Source of the DNA: DAIOGN01 sp036745245
Lineage (GTDB): Bacteria > Zixibacteria > MSB-5A5 > JAUVRN01
Reading direction: 5' to 3'
DNA length: 38,280 nucleotides
Assembly: GCA_036745245.1 (NCBI GenBank)
Contig: DAIOGN010000012.1
Coordinates: 1-38,280, forward strand
Shown: piece after piece, positions 1 to 8,098 of the stretch
Layout: each line of letters opens with the position of its first letter
Numbering within the stretch: position 1 is the stretch's first letter
Made by a program: the position numbers and the translations under genes
Notes under the pieces: model-generated
What the model saw: the letters and a program-made list of their open reading frames with translations, nothing else
Databases searched by the model: none
Told to the model about the DNA's origin: nothing

Positions 1-741
1 TTGGGATTCGAGCAGCTCCTGGGAGAACCAGTCGCGGTTCATATCGAAGAGATAGTGATTCCCGCGTCCCCACGGCCAGAACCCGCCTTTTTGAAGACTC
101 TGCCCGTCGGCAAACGGCACGGCCGATGAAAAGGCTTCCATCTGAGCGAGATACCGCTCGCGGCCATCGGGATTCTCGATCGGGTCGATGACCACCACCA
201 ACTCGTTCAACAGGTGCGCAGTGACCGAATCGGTGCCCGCCGCAAGGCGATAAGCCACCCCCAGCGCGGCATCCACGCCGGAGATCTCATCGCCGTGGAT
301 GGAGTACGCCAGCCAGACGCTCGCGGGCAGACGCTTCACAAGTTCGTCGGTCTGCGAACTGGAAAGTGCGCGCGGATCACGCAACGACTGAAGGTCGGCT
401 CTGAGGTCGTTGAGTTTGGCCATCCGCTCTGGAGACGAAATCACGGCGTAGATCAACTCGCGGCCTTCGTACGTGGCCCCCATGCTGAACACGGCCACCC
501 GGTCCGACACGGAATCGAGCTGCCGGAAATACTGGATCACCTGCGCGTGGCGGACCGGACGCTCCCCGAGCGGAAACCCGAGCCACGCCTCAGGCGATGG
601 CACCCCGGGATCCACGGACCCAAGGTCCACCAGGGGTTGCGGACCGCGGCCAAAGAAGTGAACCGAACTCGCCTCGGGGTTTGCAACGCCTGAAGAAACA
701 GCCGCAAGCAGCAGCCCCAGCACCACCACGCACCTGAACAT
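1..741 (-). CDS. M14-family zinc carboxypeptidase, C-terminus cut off by window edge
   Basis: Reading the minus strand from the ATG at 741 gives 247 codons with no stop before the window ends, so this is the N-terminal part of a longer protein. Residues 1-20 form a signal peptide (MFRCVVVLGLLLAAVSSGVA), so it is exported. The M14 metallocarboxypeptidase signature is visible: HGDE at 149-152 supplies the first zinc-binding His and Glu, NPDG follows at 190-193, and an NRDW motif lies near 238. The third zinc ligand and catalytic Glu would lie beyond the edge. The family removes C-terminal residues from peptides. It is divergent from the small secreted protein at 909. The family call is firm; substrate is unknown. 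Confidence 0.88.
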   Translation of the reverse strand, partial: MFRCVVVLGLLLAAVSSGVANPEASSVHFFGRGPQPLVDLGSVDPGVPSPEAWLGFPLGERPVRHAQVIQYFRQLDSVSDRVAVFSMGATYEGRELIYAVISSPERMAKLNDLRADLQSLRDPRALSSSQTDELVKRLPASVWLAYSIHGDEISGVDAALGVAYRLAAGTDSVTAHLLNELVVVIDPIENPDGRERYLAQMEAFSSAVPFADGQSLQKGGFWPWGRGNHYLFDMNRDWFSQELLESQ

Positions 742-908
742 GGATGAGTCCTTTCCGCCCGGCGAATGGTCGCCGTGGACGAAGGGAATGATGCGTTCGG
801 CGAGGGCGGAGACAAGCATCGAGAGAGTGGCCTCCAGACGCCGAAAGCTGCGAACCAGCGCGCGGCCGGTTGGTACAAAGCTGTTGGGGCCGGAAGGTTG
901 GGGGGGAC

Positions 909-1373
909 ATGAAGTACTCACGCCTGTCGGCCAACATACTGGCTGCCGTTTTCTGCTTTCTGTTCGTCTACGCAACGTCGAGTGACGGCCAGGAAACCAA
1001 CACACCCACAGACGATTGCCTGCCTTACGTAGCCGCGTGCTGGGACGGCCTGGATCCCGATGTGCGCTCAGCCGTGTTGCGGGAGTTTCTGTCGTTGCCC
1101 AGAGTCGACTTTCTGGCGCGATCGGCCATGGCCTACGTGGAAGAAGAGGAGGATTTTCAGCCCACGGAGATCATGGGCCCGATCCGGCTGACGCCCGACG
1201 GTCCGGAACAGCTGGTGGCGTTTCGCGGCGGCAATACCTATGCTCTCGATCTGCCGAACATCGGAGCGTCCGTCCATCCGGGGCTGTACTGGACATCCGG
1301 CTTCGGTACCGTCTGGAAGGTACTTCTGCCCGACGGCGACGAGGAGACCCTCTGGGTCCGTCAGGAGTTGTAG
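909..1373 (+). CDS. Small secreted hypothetical protein
   Basis: 154 residues from the ATG at 909, which sits after a G-rich ribosome-binding region. I chose this over an in-frame upstream codon at 870 because the signal peptide (MKYSRLSANILAAVFCFLFVYATSSDG) begins here. The mature part has two early Cys residues (near 37 and 42) and an acidic EEEEDF segment, then a stretch that looks beta-rich. I recognise no family. It converges with the FecR-like gene, 19 bp from its stop, and is divergent from the M14 peptidase, but nothing ties its function to either. Probably periplasmic or surface-exposed. Confidence 0.6.
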   Translation: MKYSRLSANILAAVFCFLFVYATSSDGQETNTPTDDCLPYVAACWDGLDPDVRSAVLREFLSLPRVDFLARSAMAYVEEEEDFQPTEIMGPIRLTPDGPEQLVAFRGGNTYALDLPNIGASVHPGLYWTSGFGTVWKVLLPDGDEETLWVRQEL

Positions 1374-1392
1374 GTGGCGGTTCGGAGACGCG

Positions 1393-2361
1393 CTAGAGCC
1401 ACTCCGGCAAACAGGATGCGCGGCACAACTCGGTTTCGAAACACTCGAACTGGTCCTGCCACGAAGTGACAGCGGCGGCTTCGAGGGCGACGATGCCGTC
1501 GCGGGTAATGCCTTCCCACGGCGGATACAGTTCGGTCACGCGGTCGAAGATCCGACCGCGCTCATGCGGCTCCACGCGGTCCACGAGATACACGAGTGAA
1601 AAGGCGTCGCACGGCGAGGCCAGGTCGATGAGATCCTTGACGTGCTGGCCCGTGCCCGGCTCAAAGTCGAACGTTCGCAGCAGATCCACATAGTCAGGTG
1701 AAGCTCCCGCCAGATACGGAGTCCCCGGCCCGATCCCGGGACGCAATTCGCACTGAGCGCCCGAGGGCACAAGGGTTGTACGATCCTTTGATTCCAGCGA
1801 CACCCAGCCGGTCTCCACGCAAAGCATTCCCTGGCCCCGCTCATCCACGGCGAGCGTGTACTCACAGCCAAGGTCCACGGCACGCCCGGCCGGCGTTTCC
1901 ACAACGAACTGGCCCGAGGGAACCCCCACGGCGGAGTGGATCATTCCTTCCTTCAACTCAATCTGATGAAGCTCCGGCGATGTGGACACGATCCGCAGCC
2001 GTGAGCGCGGCTCCACCCGGACCTGCCCCACCTCACCTACCTGGATGAGCACAGCCGACTGAGAGTCGGTAACCAGCCATTGATCGACCTTGAGAAGATG
2101 TTCGCCGGAGAGCGGGAGTGTCCCCGCGAGTGGCGTTCCGGCCAGCACTTTCACGGTGAGCCCGGACGGCCGCAGCATGTCCGACGGACCCGCGGCCCAC
2201 ACCAGTATCAGGGCGGCCGCCAGCGCCAGCCCCGCCTGCCACAGCCCCACCTGAGTCCGGCGCGGCGAGTTGTAGCGCAAGGGTCGCAGCGCCTGCTCGA
2301 GCGACTCGATTTCGGGATCGGGCGGTCCCGATTTGTCCCACCAGTATTCGTGATTCGTCAT
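1393..2361 (-). CDS. FecR-domain membrane protein, probable anti-sigma/sigma regulator
   Basis: 322 residues. A cytoplasmic N-terminus of about 43 residues is followed by one membrane segment (about 44-62, LALAAALILVWAAG) and a periplasmic region. Residues about 85-190 match the FecR beta-helix pattern (VKEG-like LKEGMIHSAVG, then FVVETPAGRAVDLGCEYTLAV). FecR-type proteins carry surface signals to an ECF sigma factor. Its ATG overlaps the stop of the sigma gene upstream by 4 bp (2358-2361), so the two are translationally coupled and very likely work together. The C-terminal 120 residues are outside the domain and end with a Cys-rich stretch (C at about 304, 310, 314, 318). No TonB receptor is nearby, so the signal is not obviously iron. 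Confidence 0.82.
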   Translation of the reverse strand: MTNHEYWWDKSGPPDPEIESLEQALRPLRYNSPRRTQVGLWQAGLALAAALILVWAAGPSDMLRPSGLTVKVLAGTPLAGTLPLSGEHLLKVDQWLVTDSQSAVLIQVGEVGQVRVEPRSRLRIVSTSPELHQIELKEGMIHSAVGVPSGQFVVETPAGRAVDLGCEYTLAVDERGQGMLCVETGWVSLESKDRTTLVPSGAQCELRPGIGPGTPYLAGASPDYVDLLRTFDFEPGTGQHVKDLIDLASPCDAFSLVYLVDRVEPHERGRIFDRVTELYPPWEGITRDGIVALEAAAVTSWQDQFECFETELCRASCLPEWL

Positions 2362-3002
2362 GAGTCTACCCCCAGTTTGGATCTGAGCAGTCCGAGTCCG
2401 CGATGCAGGTTCACGCGCACGGATCCGTGAGTGAGCCCCGTGCGGGCCGCGATCTCCGGTCCGGTGAGCCCTTCCACGAGGCGCAACACCAGGGCTTCCC
2501 GGTAGGTCTCGGGCAGCGTGCGTATGAGTTCGAGAATGCGCACGGCTTCGGCCTGGTGACCCGCCTTAGCATCCGCGATGTCCAGCTCGTCGATCGGTAC
2601 TTCCGGGCGCCTCCGCCTCTGATAGTCCGTGGCACGATTGCGCGCGAGCGTGGCCAGCCAGGCTCCAAACGACTGTGCCTCGCGAAGTCCTGCCAGCGAC
2701 TGCCACGCTTTCAGGAACACATCCTGAAGCAGATCGTCGACCTCCGTTCGCGGTGCATGGGCCAGAAGCACGCCGTGAACCATGGATGCGTAGTGGCGCG
2801 TCAGATGATCGAAGGCTTCCCTGCGTCCCGCCTGGGCCTCTCCCACCCAGCGGGCGAGCTGTTCCGACGAAAGTGCACGGGAGCCCACGCGTCGAAGGTG
2901 GCCGACCACCCCGGGCCAGTCAATGGGCCGCTTCGCACTCGGAAGCGACAGGGTGGCAGTGTCCGTGATTCTGCGCTCCACTCCAGGTGTTGGGTGATTC
3001 AT
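2358..3002 (-). CDS. ECF-family RNA polymerase sigma factor
   Basis: 214 residues. Sigma region 2 is at about 63-125 (DDLLQDVFLKAW is the region 2.2 core-binding helix). Region 4 is at about 160-212 (LPETYREALVLRLVEGLTG, then the helix-turn-helix around EIAARTGLTHGSVRVNLHRG). The first ~50 residues extend beyond a minimal ECF factor, but no better start exists before region 2. The ATG at 3002 is preceded by an AAGGGG ribosome-binding sequence that lies inside a strong hairpin (3003-3021). The 4-bp overlap with the FecR-like gene makes a sigma/FecR pair. Target genes are unknown; I see no obvious repeated promoter motif in the window. Confidence 0.9.
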   Translation of the reverse strand: MNHPTPGVERRITDTATLSLPSAKRPIDWPGVVGHLRRVGSRALSSEQLARWVGEAQAGRREAFDHLTRHYASMVHGVLLAHAPRTEVDDLLQDVFLKAWQSLAGLREAQSFGAWLATLARNRATDYQRRRRPEVPIDELDIADAKAGHQAEAVRILELIRTLPETYREALVLRLVEGLTGPEIAARTGLTHGSVRVNLHRGLGLLRSKLGVDS

Positions 3003-3021
3003 CCCACCCCTTCGGGGCGGG
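3003..3021 (-). promoter_or_regulatory. Hairpin covering the sigma-factor ribosome-binding site
   Basis: On the minus strand, CCCGCCCC, loop GAA, then GGGGTGGG form an 8-bp stem with one G-U pair. The 3' arm holds the Shine-Dalgarno sequence and ends immediately before the ATG at 3002. Such a fold would block initiation unless opened. The structure is seen directly; a regulatory role is inferred. Confidence 0.45.
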
Positions 3022-3044
3022 CGTTTCCTGGGGGATAGACGCTT

Positions 3045-3077
3045 CCGGAAGGCGGGGTGTTAACACCCGCCTTCCGG
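3045..3077. terminator. Long inverted repeat downstream of the M1 aminopeptidase gene
   Basis: A near-perfect inverted repeat: CCGGAAGGCGGG pairs with CCCGCCTTCCGG around a GTTAAC centre, with one bulged G. It lies between the M1 aminopeptidase stop (3119) and the sigma-factor start (3002), both minus-strand genes. It could end the aminopeptidase transcript, but no T-run follows it on the minus strand, so it may instead be a small repeat element. Confidence 0.4.
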
Positions 3078-3118
3078 CTTTCTATGCGCGTTTTCCGCCG
3101 CCTGGCGGAGGGGTGAAG

Positions 3119-5782
3119 CTAGCGGCTGTCGCCTGTGGTGCCACTTCCCGATCCTGCCGCGGCCCCGGCGGAGGCCTCAAAGTCGGAGGCGAGGTATGAC
3201 GCCACTTTCGCCCCTTCCCGCTCGCGCAGGCTCACGCATTCGTTCACGGCGTCGGTGACACGGGCCAGCCGCGATTCCACACCGGGCGAGGCGTGTCCGG
3301 GCTCGCTGAAAAATGCACGCGCCCGTTCCAGGCGTGTGAGTGAGCACCCGCCGGCGATCATGGGCATGTACGAACGGTACATGGGAGGCAGCCGGTCGAC
3401 CAGTTCGTCATAGTGATCGAGATACCACTGGAAGATGCGCTCCGCCTGTGCTTCGGAGATGGAGCCGATGCCGGAGGGAATGTCCCACACTTCCTGCGGC
3501 CGCAGCGGGCCCGCCAGTGCGTACACGAGCGCCTCGTTCTGGATTTGCGGATCCCGGAACGACGACAGTGCCGTGAGGAAGTCGTCGCGATCCGAAGGAA
3601 CTTGAGCGGACTCGAAGCGCACCTTGCATGAATCGAACAGTGCACGGTCGCCGTTTCGGCAGGCTTCCTGAATCGCCAGAGACCGAAGCTCCGGATCGAC
3701 AGGTTCACCTTTCGTCCAATACTGCTCGAAGAGTCCGAGCAGGTGGGCAACCACTGCCGGTTCGCCACTTTCGGCCAGCCGCCCCAGAAGCCGCGGTCGC
3801 AACTGCGTGACCGCAGGATCCTCCCCCTCTTGCCGCTCCATCCCGATCCGCTCGAGTGCCGGAGCCAGCGCGTGACGTGCGTAGCGGTCGTACAGCGGCA
3901 CCAGGGAGTCGGCGATGAACGCCGTCTTCACGTTGCCCACGGCGCCGGACACCGCCGACAGCACCTGCGGATGAGGATCGTTGCGGAACCCGGACACGAG
4001 CGTCAGGTACTCGTCGCCGGACAAGGCGCCGGCATCCAGAAGCGCCGAGAGATTGCCCAGGTAGCCCACGCGCTCGCGCGGTGTGAGCGCCGACTCGGCG
4101 TTCTCCGCCAGTGCCTTCATCATGTCGAAGGGCACCACCCAGCGGCAGTAGGCGCGCGCGTCGCCGTGAGGCATGATCCACAGCGGCGGACCATCAGATT
4201 CGAGATCCACGGTCATCTCGCGTTCCGAGAGCACGATGGTCTGCTGCTTCACCTCTCCGCCCTGCGCGTAGCGGACAGACAGCGGGATATACCACGGCTC
4301 GGGCTCCACCAATTCCACTCCGTAGTTGGAGAAGCGCGACTGCCGCAGCTGTACCTTGCCTGACGGCTCCACTTCGAGCGATACCAGCGGAACGCCCGGG
4401 CGATCGATAAACGTGGCCAGCGCAGCGCCCACGTCCCAGCCGGCCTCCCGGGTGAACGTGCCGAACAGGTCGTCGGCGGTGGCGTTCGACCAGGCGCGAT
4501 CGTTTATGTAGGCCCGGATGCAGCGACGGAACGTCTCTTCACCCAGATGCTGCTCATACATGTCGAGCACGGCCTGACCCTTGGAGTAGATGGAGCCGAG
4601 ATTGCCCGTGAGATCCGACGAAACCGTCGCCGGCTGACGGATGGGTCGTGCAGACGGGCGCGCGTCCGAGTCCATGGTGCGCCCCACGGATTGCGCGGAC
4701 GCGATGTCGAGCCCAAGCTCGGGATAGTGCTGATGTGCGACCTTCTCGCCAAGCCACTCCGCGAAACTTTCGTTGAGCCAGAGATCGTTCCACCAGGCCA
4801 TGGTCACCAGGTCGCCAAACCACATGTGCGCAAACTCGTGTGACATGGTGGTGGCCAGGCGCCTCTTGTCTCCCACGCCCGCCTGTGCGGGGTCCACCAG
4901 GAGCACCCCCTCCGCAAACGTGATGAGGCCGGGGTTTTCCATGGCGCCGGGCCAGAACTCCGGAACGCCGATGAGGTCAAGTTTTTCGTACGGATAGGCA
5001 GCGCCGAAGTACTCTTCCATGCCGCGCAGCAGTGTGGGAGCCAGTTCCACGGCCAGGGCCGTCAGACCGGCCTTGCCCTTCGTGGTGACCACGCGACCCG
5101 GCACGCTGAGGCCCGGAATCGGCACGGTATCGAGCGGACCGGTCGACAGTGCGAGCAGATAAGAGGGCAAGGGCGGCGACTTGCGGAAGGTCACGGTGCG
5201 CATGTCGCCCTTTATCGACTCGGTTTCGATGGGCGTGTTGGTGAGCGCCAGATGCGACGTGGGGACCGTTAGCACCCACTGATAAGGGAATTTGAATGAG
5301 GGTTCGTCGAAGCAGGGGAACGCCTCGCGGGCATCGTCCTCTTCGAACTGCGTGAACGTGTAACTCTCGCCTTCGACTTCCGCTTTGAACAGGCCCTGGG
5401 CCTTCCGATCGAAGTCGTTGCCGAACACGATTTCGAGGGTCACAATGCCGGGTTCGATTGGCGCGTCGGCTTCGATGCGGAGCGTGGCGCTGTCTTCCGC
5501 GACGTAGCGACAGCCGTAGACCTCACCGTCGCGCACTATCGACAGAGACTGCAGGTCGAGCCGCTCCGCATGCATCCGGAACGACTTGGTGGGCTTGCCG
5601 ACCTTCAGTTCGATCGTGGTTCGACCCTCATAGGTGTCTTTTCGCGCGTCCACCGTGAGTTCGATCCGTTGAAACTGGGGGACCACTTCGTCGCCCAGGC
5701 GGAGGATGTCAGCGGAGGCAGGGAGTGCGAAGCCGAAGTGTGCGGCCAGCACGATCAAAACAGAGCACGCTCTTCTGTTCAC
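3119..5782 (-). CDS. M1-family (gluzincin) aminopeptidase, exported
   Basis: 887 residues from a GTG at 5782 with a GAGGAA ribosome-binding site. A signal peptide occupies about 1-24 (ending ALPASA). The N-terminal beta domain is followed by the substrate-recognition motif GAMEN at 279-283 and the zinc site HEFAH at 315-319 with E338 (the HExxH-x18-E spacing of M1 enzymes). A YSKG motif near 395 fits the transition-state Tyr. The last ~350 residues look like the helical ERAP1-type C-terminal domain, and the length matches pepN-like or APN-like members. It removes N-terminal residues from peptides, here in the periplasm or outside. A weak promoter (TTGCAA, 17 bp, TAGGTT) can be read on the minus strand at 5825-5853. 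Confidence 0.93.
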   Translation of the reverse strand: MNRRACSVLIVLAAHFGFALPASADILRLGDEVVPQFQRIELTVDARKDTYEGRTTIELKVGKPTKSFRMHAERLDLQSLSIVRDGEVYGCRYVAEDSATLRIEADAPIEPGIVTLEIVFGNDFDRKAQGLFKAEVEGESYTFTQFEEDDAREAFPCFDEPSFKFPYQWVLTVPTSHLALTNTPIETESIKGDMRTVTFRKSPPLPSYLLALSTGPLDTVPIPGLSVPGRVVTTKGKAGLTALAVELAPTLLRGMEEYFGAAYPYEKLDLIGVPEFWPGAMENPGLITFAEGVLLVDPAQAGVGDKRRLATTMSHEFAHMWFGDLVTMAWWNDLWLNESFAEWLGEKVAHQHYPELGLDIASAQSVGRTMDSDARPSARPIRQPATVSSDLTGNLGSIYSKGQAVLDMYEQHLGEETFRRCIRAYINDRAWSNATADDLFGTFTREAGWDVGAALATFIDRPGVPLVSLEVEPSGKVQLRQSRFSNYGVELVEPEPWYIPLSVRYAQGGEVKQQTIVLSEREMTVDLESDGPPLWIMPHGDARAYCRWVVPFDMMKALAENAESALTPRERVGYLGNLSALLDAGALSGDEYLTLVSGFRNDPHPQVLSAVSGAVGNVKTAFIADSLVPLYDRYARHALAPALERIGMERQEGEDPAVTQLRPRLLGRLAESGEPAVVAHLLGLFEQYWTKGEPVDPELRSLAIQEACRNGDRALFDSCKVRFESAQVPSDRDDFLTALSSFRDPQIQNEALVYALAGPLRPQEVWDIPSGIGSISEAQAERIFQWYLDHYDELVDRLPPMYRSYMPMIAGGCSLTRLERARAFFSEPGHASPGVESRLARVTDAVNECVSLREREGAKVASYLASDFEASAGAAAGSGSGTTGDSR

Positions 5783-5856
5783 GTGGGTTCCTCGTAAGCC
5801 CCAACGGGGGCGGGGTGAGCGAATAACCTACAGCGCGAGGCGGACCGTTGCAACGA

Positions 5857-6657
5857 TCATGCGGGCGGGCTTCCCCGCCGGGCGAGAGCGGCCAGGATTC
5901 GGGGAACGGCTTCCTTTCGCCCGCGGCTGATCGCATGCCGGGAGAGGTCTTTCAGCTCCACCTGAGGGCCACGGGCGCCGGTTCGTACGGCGCTTACGAA
6001 GTCGACGTTCACGATTCGGGTGCGGTGAATGCGCACGAATCGTTCCGGATCCAGTTCGTCTTCGAGCGAGGAGATGGCGCGCAGGATGAGGTGCGACAGG
6101 CCGTCCGACCAGAGCCTCGTGTAGTGGTCGGCCGCTTCGATGAGCTGTATGCGTGAGGAAGGCACAAGAAAGAGTCGTCCACCGGTCTGCACTTGAAAAC
6201 TCTCGATGTAGGCGCCTGAGCCGTCGGGACCGGCGGCCGACAGGAGCCTGTGCATGCGGCGCGCGTACTCCCGCGACTGGTCCGTGGCAAGTTCGTTGCG
6301 AGCGCGCTGGAGTGTCTGTTCCAGCCTGTGCCTCGGAAAGGGCTTGAGCAGGTAGTCGAGCGCGTTCAGCTCGAATGCTTCCACGGCGAAGTCGTCGAAG
6401 GCCGTGACGAACACGATGCGTGGCGCACCGTCGCCGAGCCGGCGTGCAACTTCCAATCCACCCAGACCGGGCATCTGTATGTCGAGAAACAGGAGGTCCA
6501 CGGCTCGCGAGGCCAGAACCAGAAGCGCTTCCTCCCCCTGGGCGCACGTGCCGACCACCTGCACTTCAGGGAACTCCGACAGCATCGACACGAGCAGGTC
6601 GCGCGCGGGTTTTTCATCGTCCACCACCAGCGCCCGCACCACCGGAGGGCGGTTCAT
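5857..6657 (-). CDS. LytTR-family response regulator
   Basis: 266 residues. The start is set at the ATG at 6657, which overlaps the stop of the histidine kinase by 4 bp; a longer reading to 6999 only runs through kinase coding sequence. Residues about 7-122 are a receiver domain: acidic pair D13/D14, phospho-acceptor D59 in LFLDIQMPG, and the conserved Lys in YLLKPF. Residues about 150-255 are a LytTR DNA-binding domain (VRIHRTRIVNVDFV). LytTR regulators bind paired direct repeats upstream of their targets, often genes for envelope or extracellular functions. The kinase upstream is the clear partner. Confidence 0.92.
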   Translation of the reverse strand: MNRPPVVRALVVDDEKPARDLLVSMLSEFPEVQVVGTCAQGEEALLVLASRAVDLLFLDIQMPGLGGLEVARRLGDGAPRIVFVTAFDDFAVEAFELNALDYLLKPFPRHRLEQTLQRARNELATDQSREYARRMHRLLSAAGPDGSGAYIESFQVQTGGRLFLVPSSRIQLIEAADHYTRLWSDGLSHLILRAISSLEDELDPERFVRIHRTRIVNVDFVSAVRTGARGPQVELKDLSRHAISRGRKEAVPRILAALARRGSPPA

Positions 6658-7894
6658 GGCGTCCCGCCCACGTTCGAGGCCGGGAGCAGGATTCGTGCGA
6701 TCACTCCGCGAGGCACCTGACGCTCCAGCTGAAGCTGGGCTCTGTCGCCGAACAAGGTGGCGAGTCGGGCCCGGGTGTTCTCGAGGCCGAACCCGTCGCG
6801 TCCTTCCGTCTCGAACCGCTCGGGCAGGCCCGACCCGTTGTCGGAGACACAGAGCCACAGGGTGTCGTGGTCGCTTTTGCAATGGATGTTGAGCTCGAGC
6901 TTCACCTCGGGATCGGCCAGTCCATGAACGACGGCATTCTCCACCAGCGGCTGAAGAATGAGCGCGGGCACGGGGCGACTCGCCAACTCTTCCGGACACT
7001 CGATCCGATAGGCGAGCCGGTCGGGAAACCGGGCTCGCGCGATTTCGAGATAGTGACCCGAGAACTCCAGCTCACGAGCCAGCGGCACCTCCCGCAACTG
7101 ACTCTTCTTCAAGCTTTCGCGCAGAAGTTCAGACAGTCGCACCACGACGTCGTGCGCCTCTTCCGCCCGTCCGTCCCTCACCATGGACGCGATCGTGTTG
7201 AGCGCGTTGAAGAGAAAGTGCGGTTGCAGGCGCGCCTGAAGCGTGTGCCACCTCGCCTCCAGAAGCTGAGCCCGTAGTTCAGAGGCCGAGAGTTCCTGTG
7301 TGCGCAGGCGTCGTGAATACTCGAAGGCGTATTCGATTCCGACCGTGGCCCAGAAGGCCAGGTAGTAAAACGTGGAGTGATGATCGAGCACGAAACGGAC
7401 CGCGCCCGCCGGATGGCGGACCTCTGGGAGCGCGNNNNNNNNNNACGGACCATGGGCTCCAGCTGTGCATTCGCTCCCATCCAGCGGAGGTGCGCCCAGA
7501 TGGCCACCGAGTAGGCTGCCAGGTACACACCCACCTGAACGACACTCCATCCCAAAAGCGCCACCAGGCGCAGGCCCCAGTGAGGGCCCTCCGGCCGCCA
7601 GCGCCTGCACGCCCAGAGGATCCAGAGTGTGCACCCTCCCCAGAGGTACCAGAGCACAATCTTGATGCGCAGCAACTGCCACCATGAGTACGGGGAGTCG
7701 CCGAGGTAGAAGAGCTGCCAGTGCGCCGACGAGATCAGGCCCACGGCGGTCCAGCCAGCCACGATCGCGGCGCGCCGGCGGGCACGCGTGGCCAGAAGCC
7801 AGCGCACGCCGGCCCCGAATTCCTCCTTCAGCTGCGGAGCGGCGGAGGGATCGCGAACGCCTTCCGGGGCGGGACCGGGTTGTGGAGCCGTCAC
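6654..7894 (-). CDS. LytS-type sensor histidine kinase, interrupted by an assembly gap
   Basis: One gene split by ten Ns at 7435-7444. The part upstream of the gap (from ATG 7894) and the part downstream are in different frames as written, but the protein features join naturally, so the frame change comes from the arbitrary gap length. The first part gives three membrane helices (about 40-62, 75-98, 112-140); a fourth follows the gap (HSTFYYLAFWATVGIEYAF). Then comes the His_kinase domain: HFLFNALNTIASMV holds the phospho-accepting His, LQPLVENAVVHG is the N box and DNGSGL the G box of the ATPase. It phosphorylates the LytTR regulator at 5857. No extracytoplasmic sensor domain is visible; the ligand is unknown. 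Confidence 0.88.
7435..7444. other. Assembly gap of ten Ns
   Basis: Ten Ns inside the histidine kinase gene. The true length is unknown, and frame is not preserved across it as written. Confidence 0.98.
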
Positions 7895-8020
7895 GCCCTC
7901 AATCTACCCGGTGACGCCTGATCCACAAAGCCCGTCGCGGGTGCCCCCTTGCCTTTGGCGAACGATCCGACCCGTTCACGAAATCCGGCGGATGGTGTGG
8001 GACACTCCCGCGTCTTTTGT

Positions 8021-8040
8021 CCTGATCCCCCGAGATCAGG
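8021..8040 (+). other. Small hairpin in the leader of the FG-GAP/dockerin gene
   Basis: CCTGATC and GATCAGG form a perfect 7-bp stem around a 6-nt loop, about 60 bp before the ATG at 8099, in the 204-bp divergent region between the kinase and this gene. No T-run follows, so it is not a clear terminator. I see no strong promoter in this region. Confidence 0.35.
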
Positions 8041-8098
8041 TCCTATGTGGGCCACCCGTGCTCGGAGGTCCGTCCACACTCTGAATGAGGGTTCTGCC

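Noticed and set aside
5828..6547. Minus-strand open frame within the response regulator gene
   Set aside because: It is a frame-shifted shadow of the LytTR gene, rich in Arg and Ala with no pattern.
7895..8098. Start of the FG-GAP/dockerin protein at 7949
   Set aside because: The extra 50 residues are Arg/Pro-rich, carry no signal peptide, and lack a ribosome-binding site; the ATG at 8099 directly precedes an export signal.
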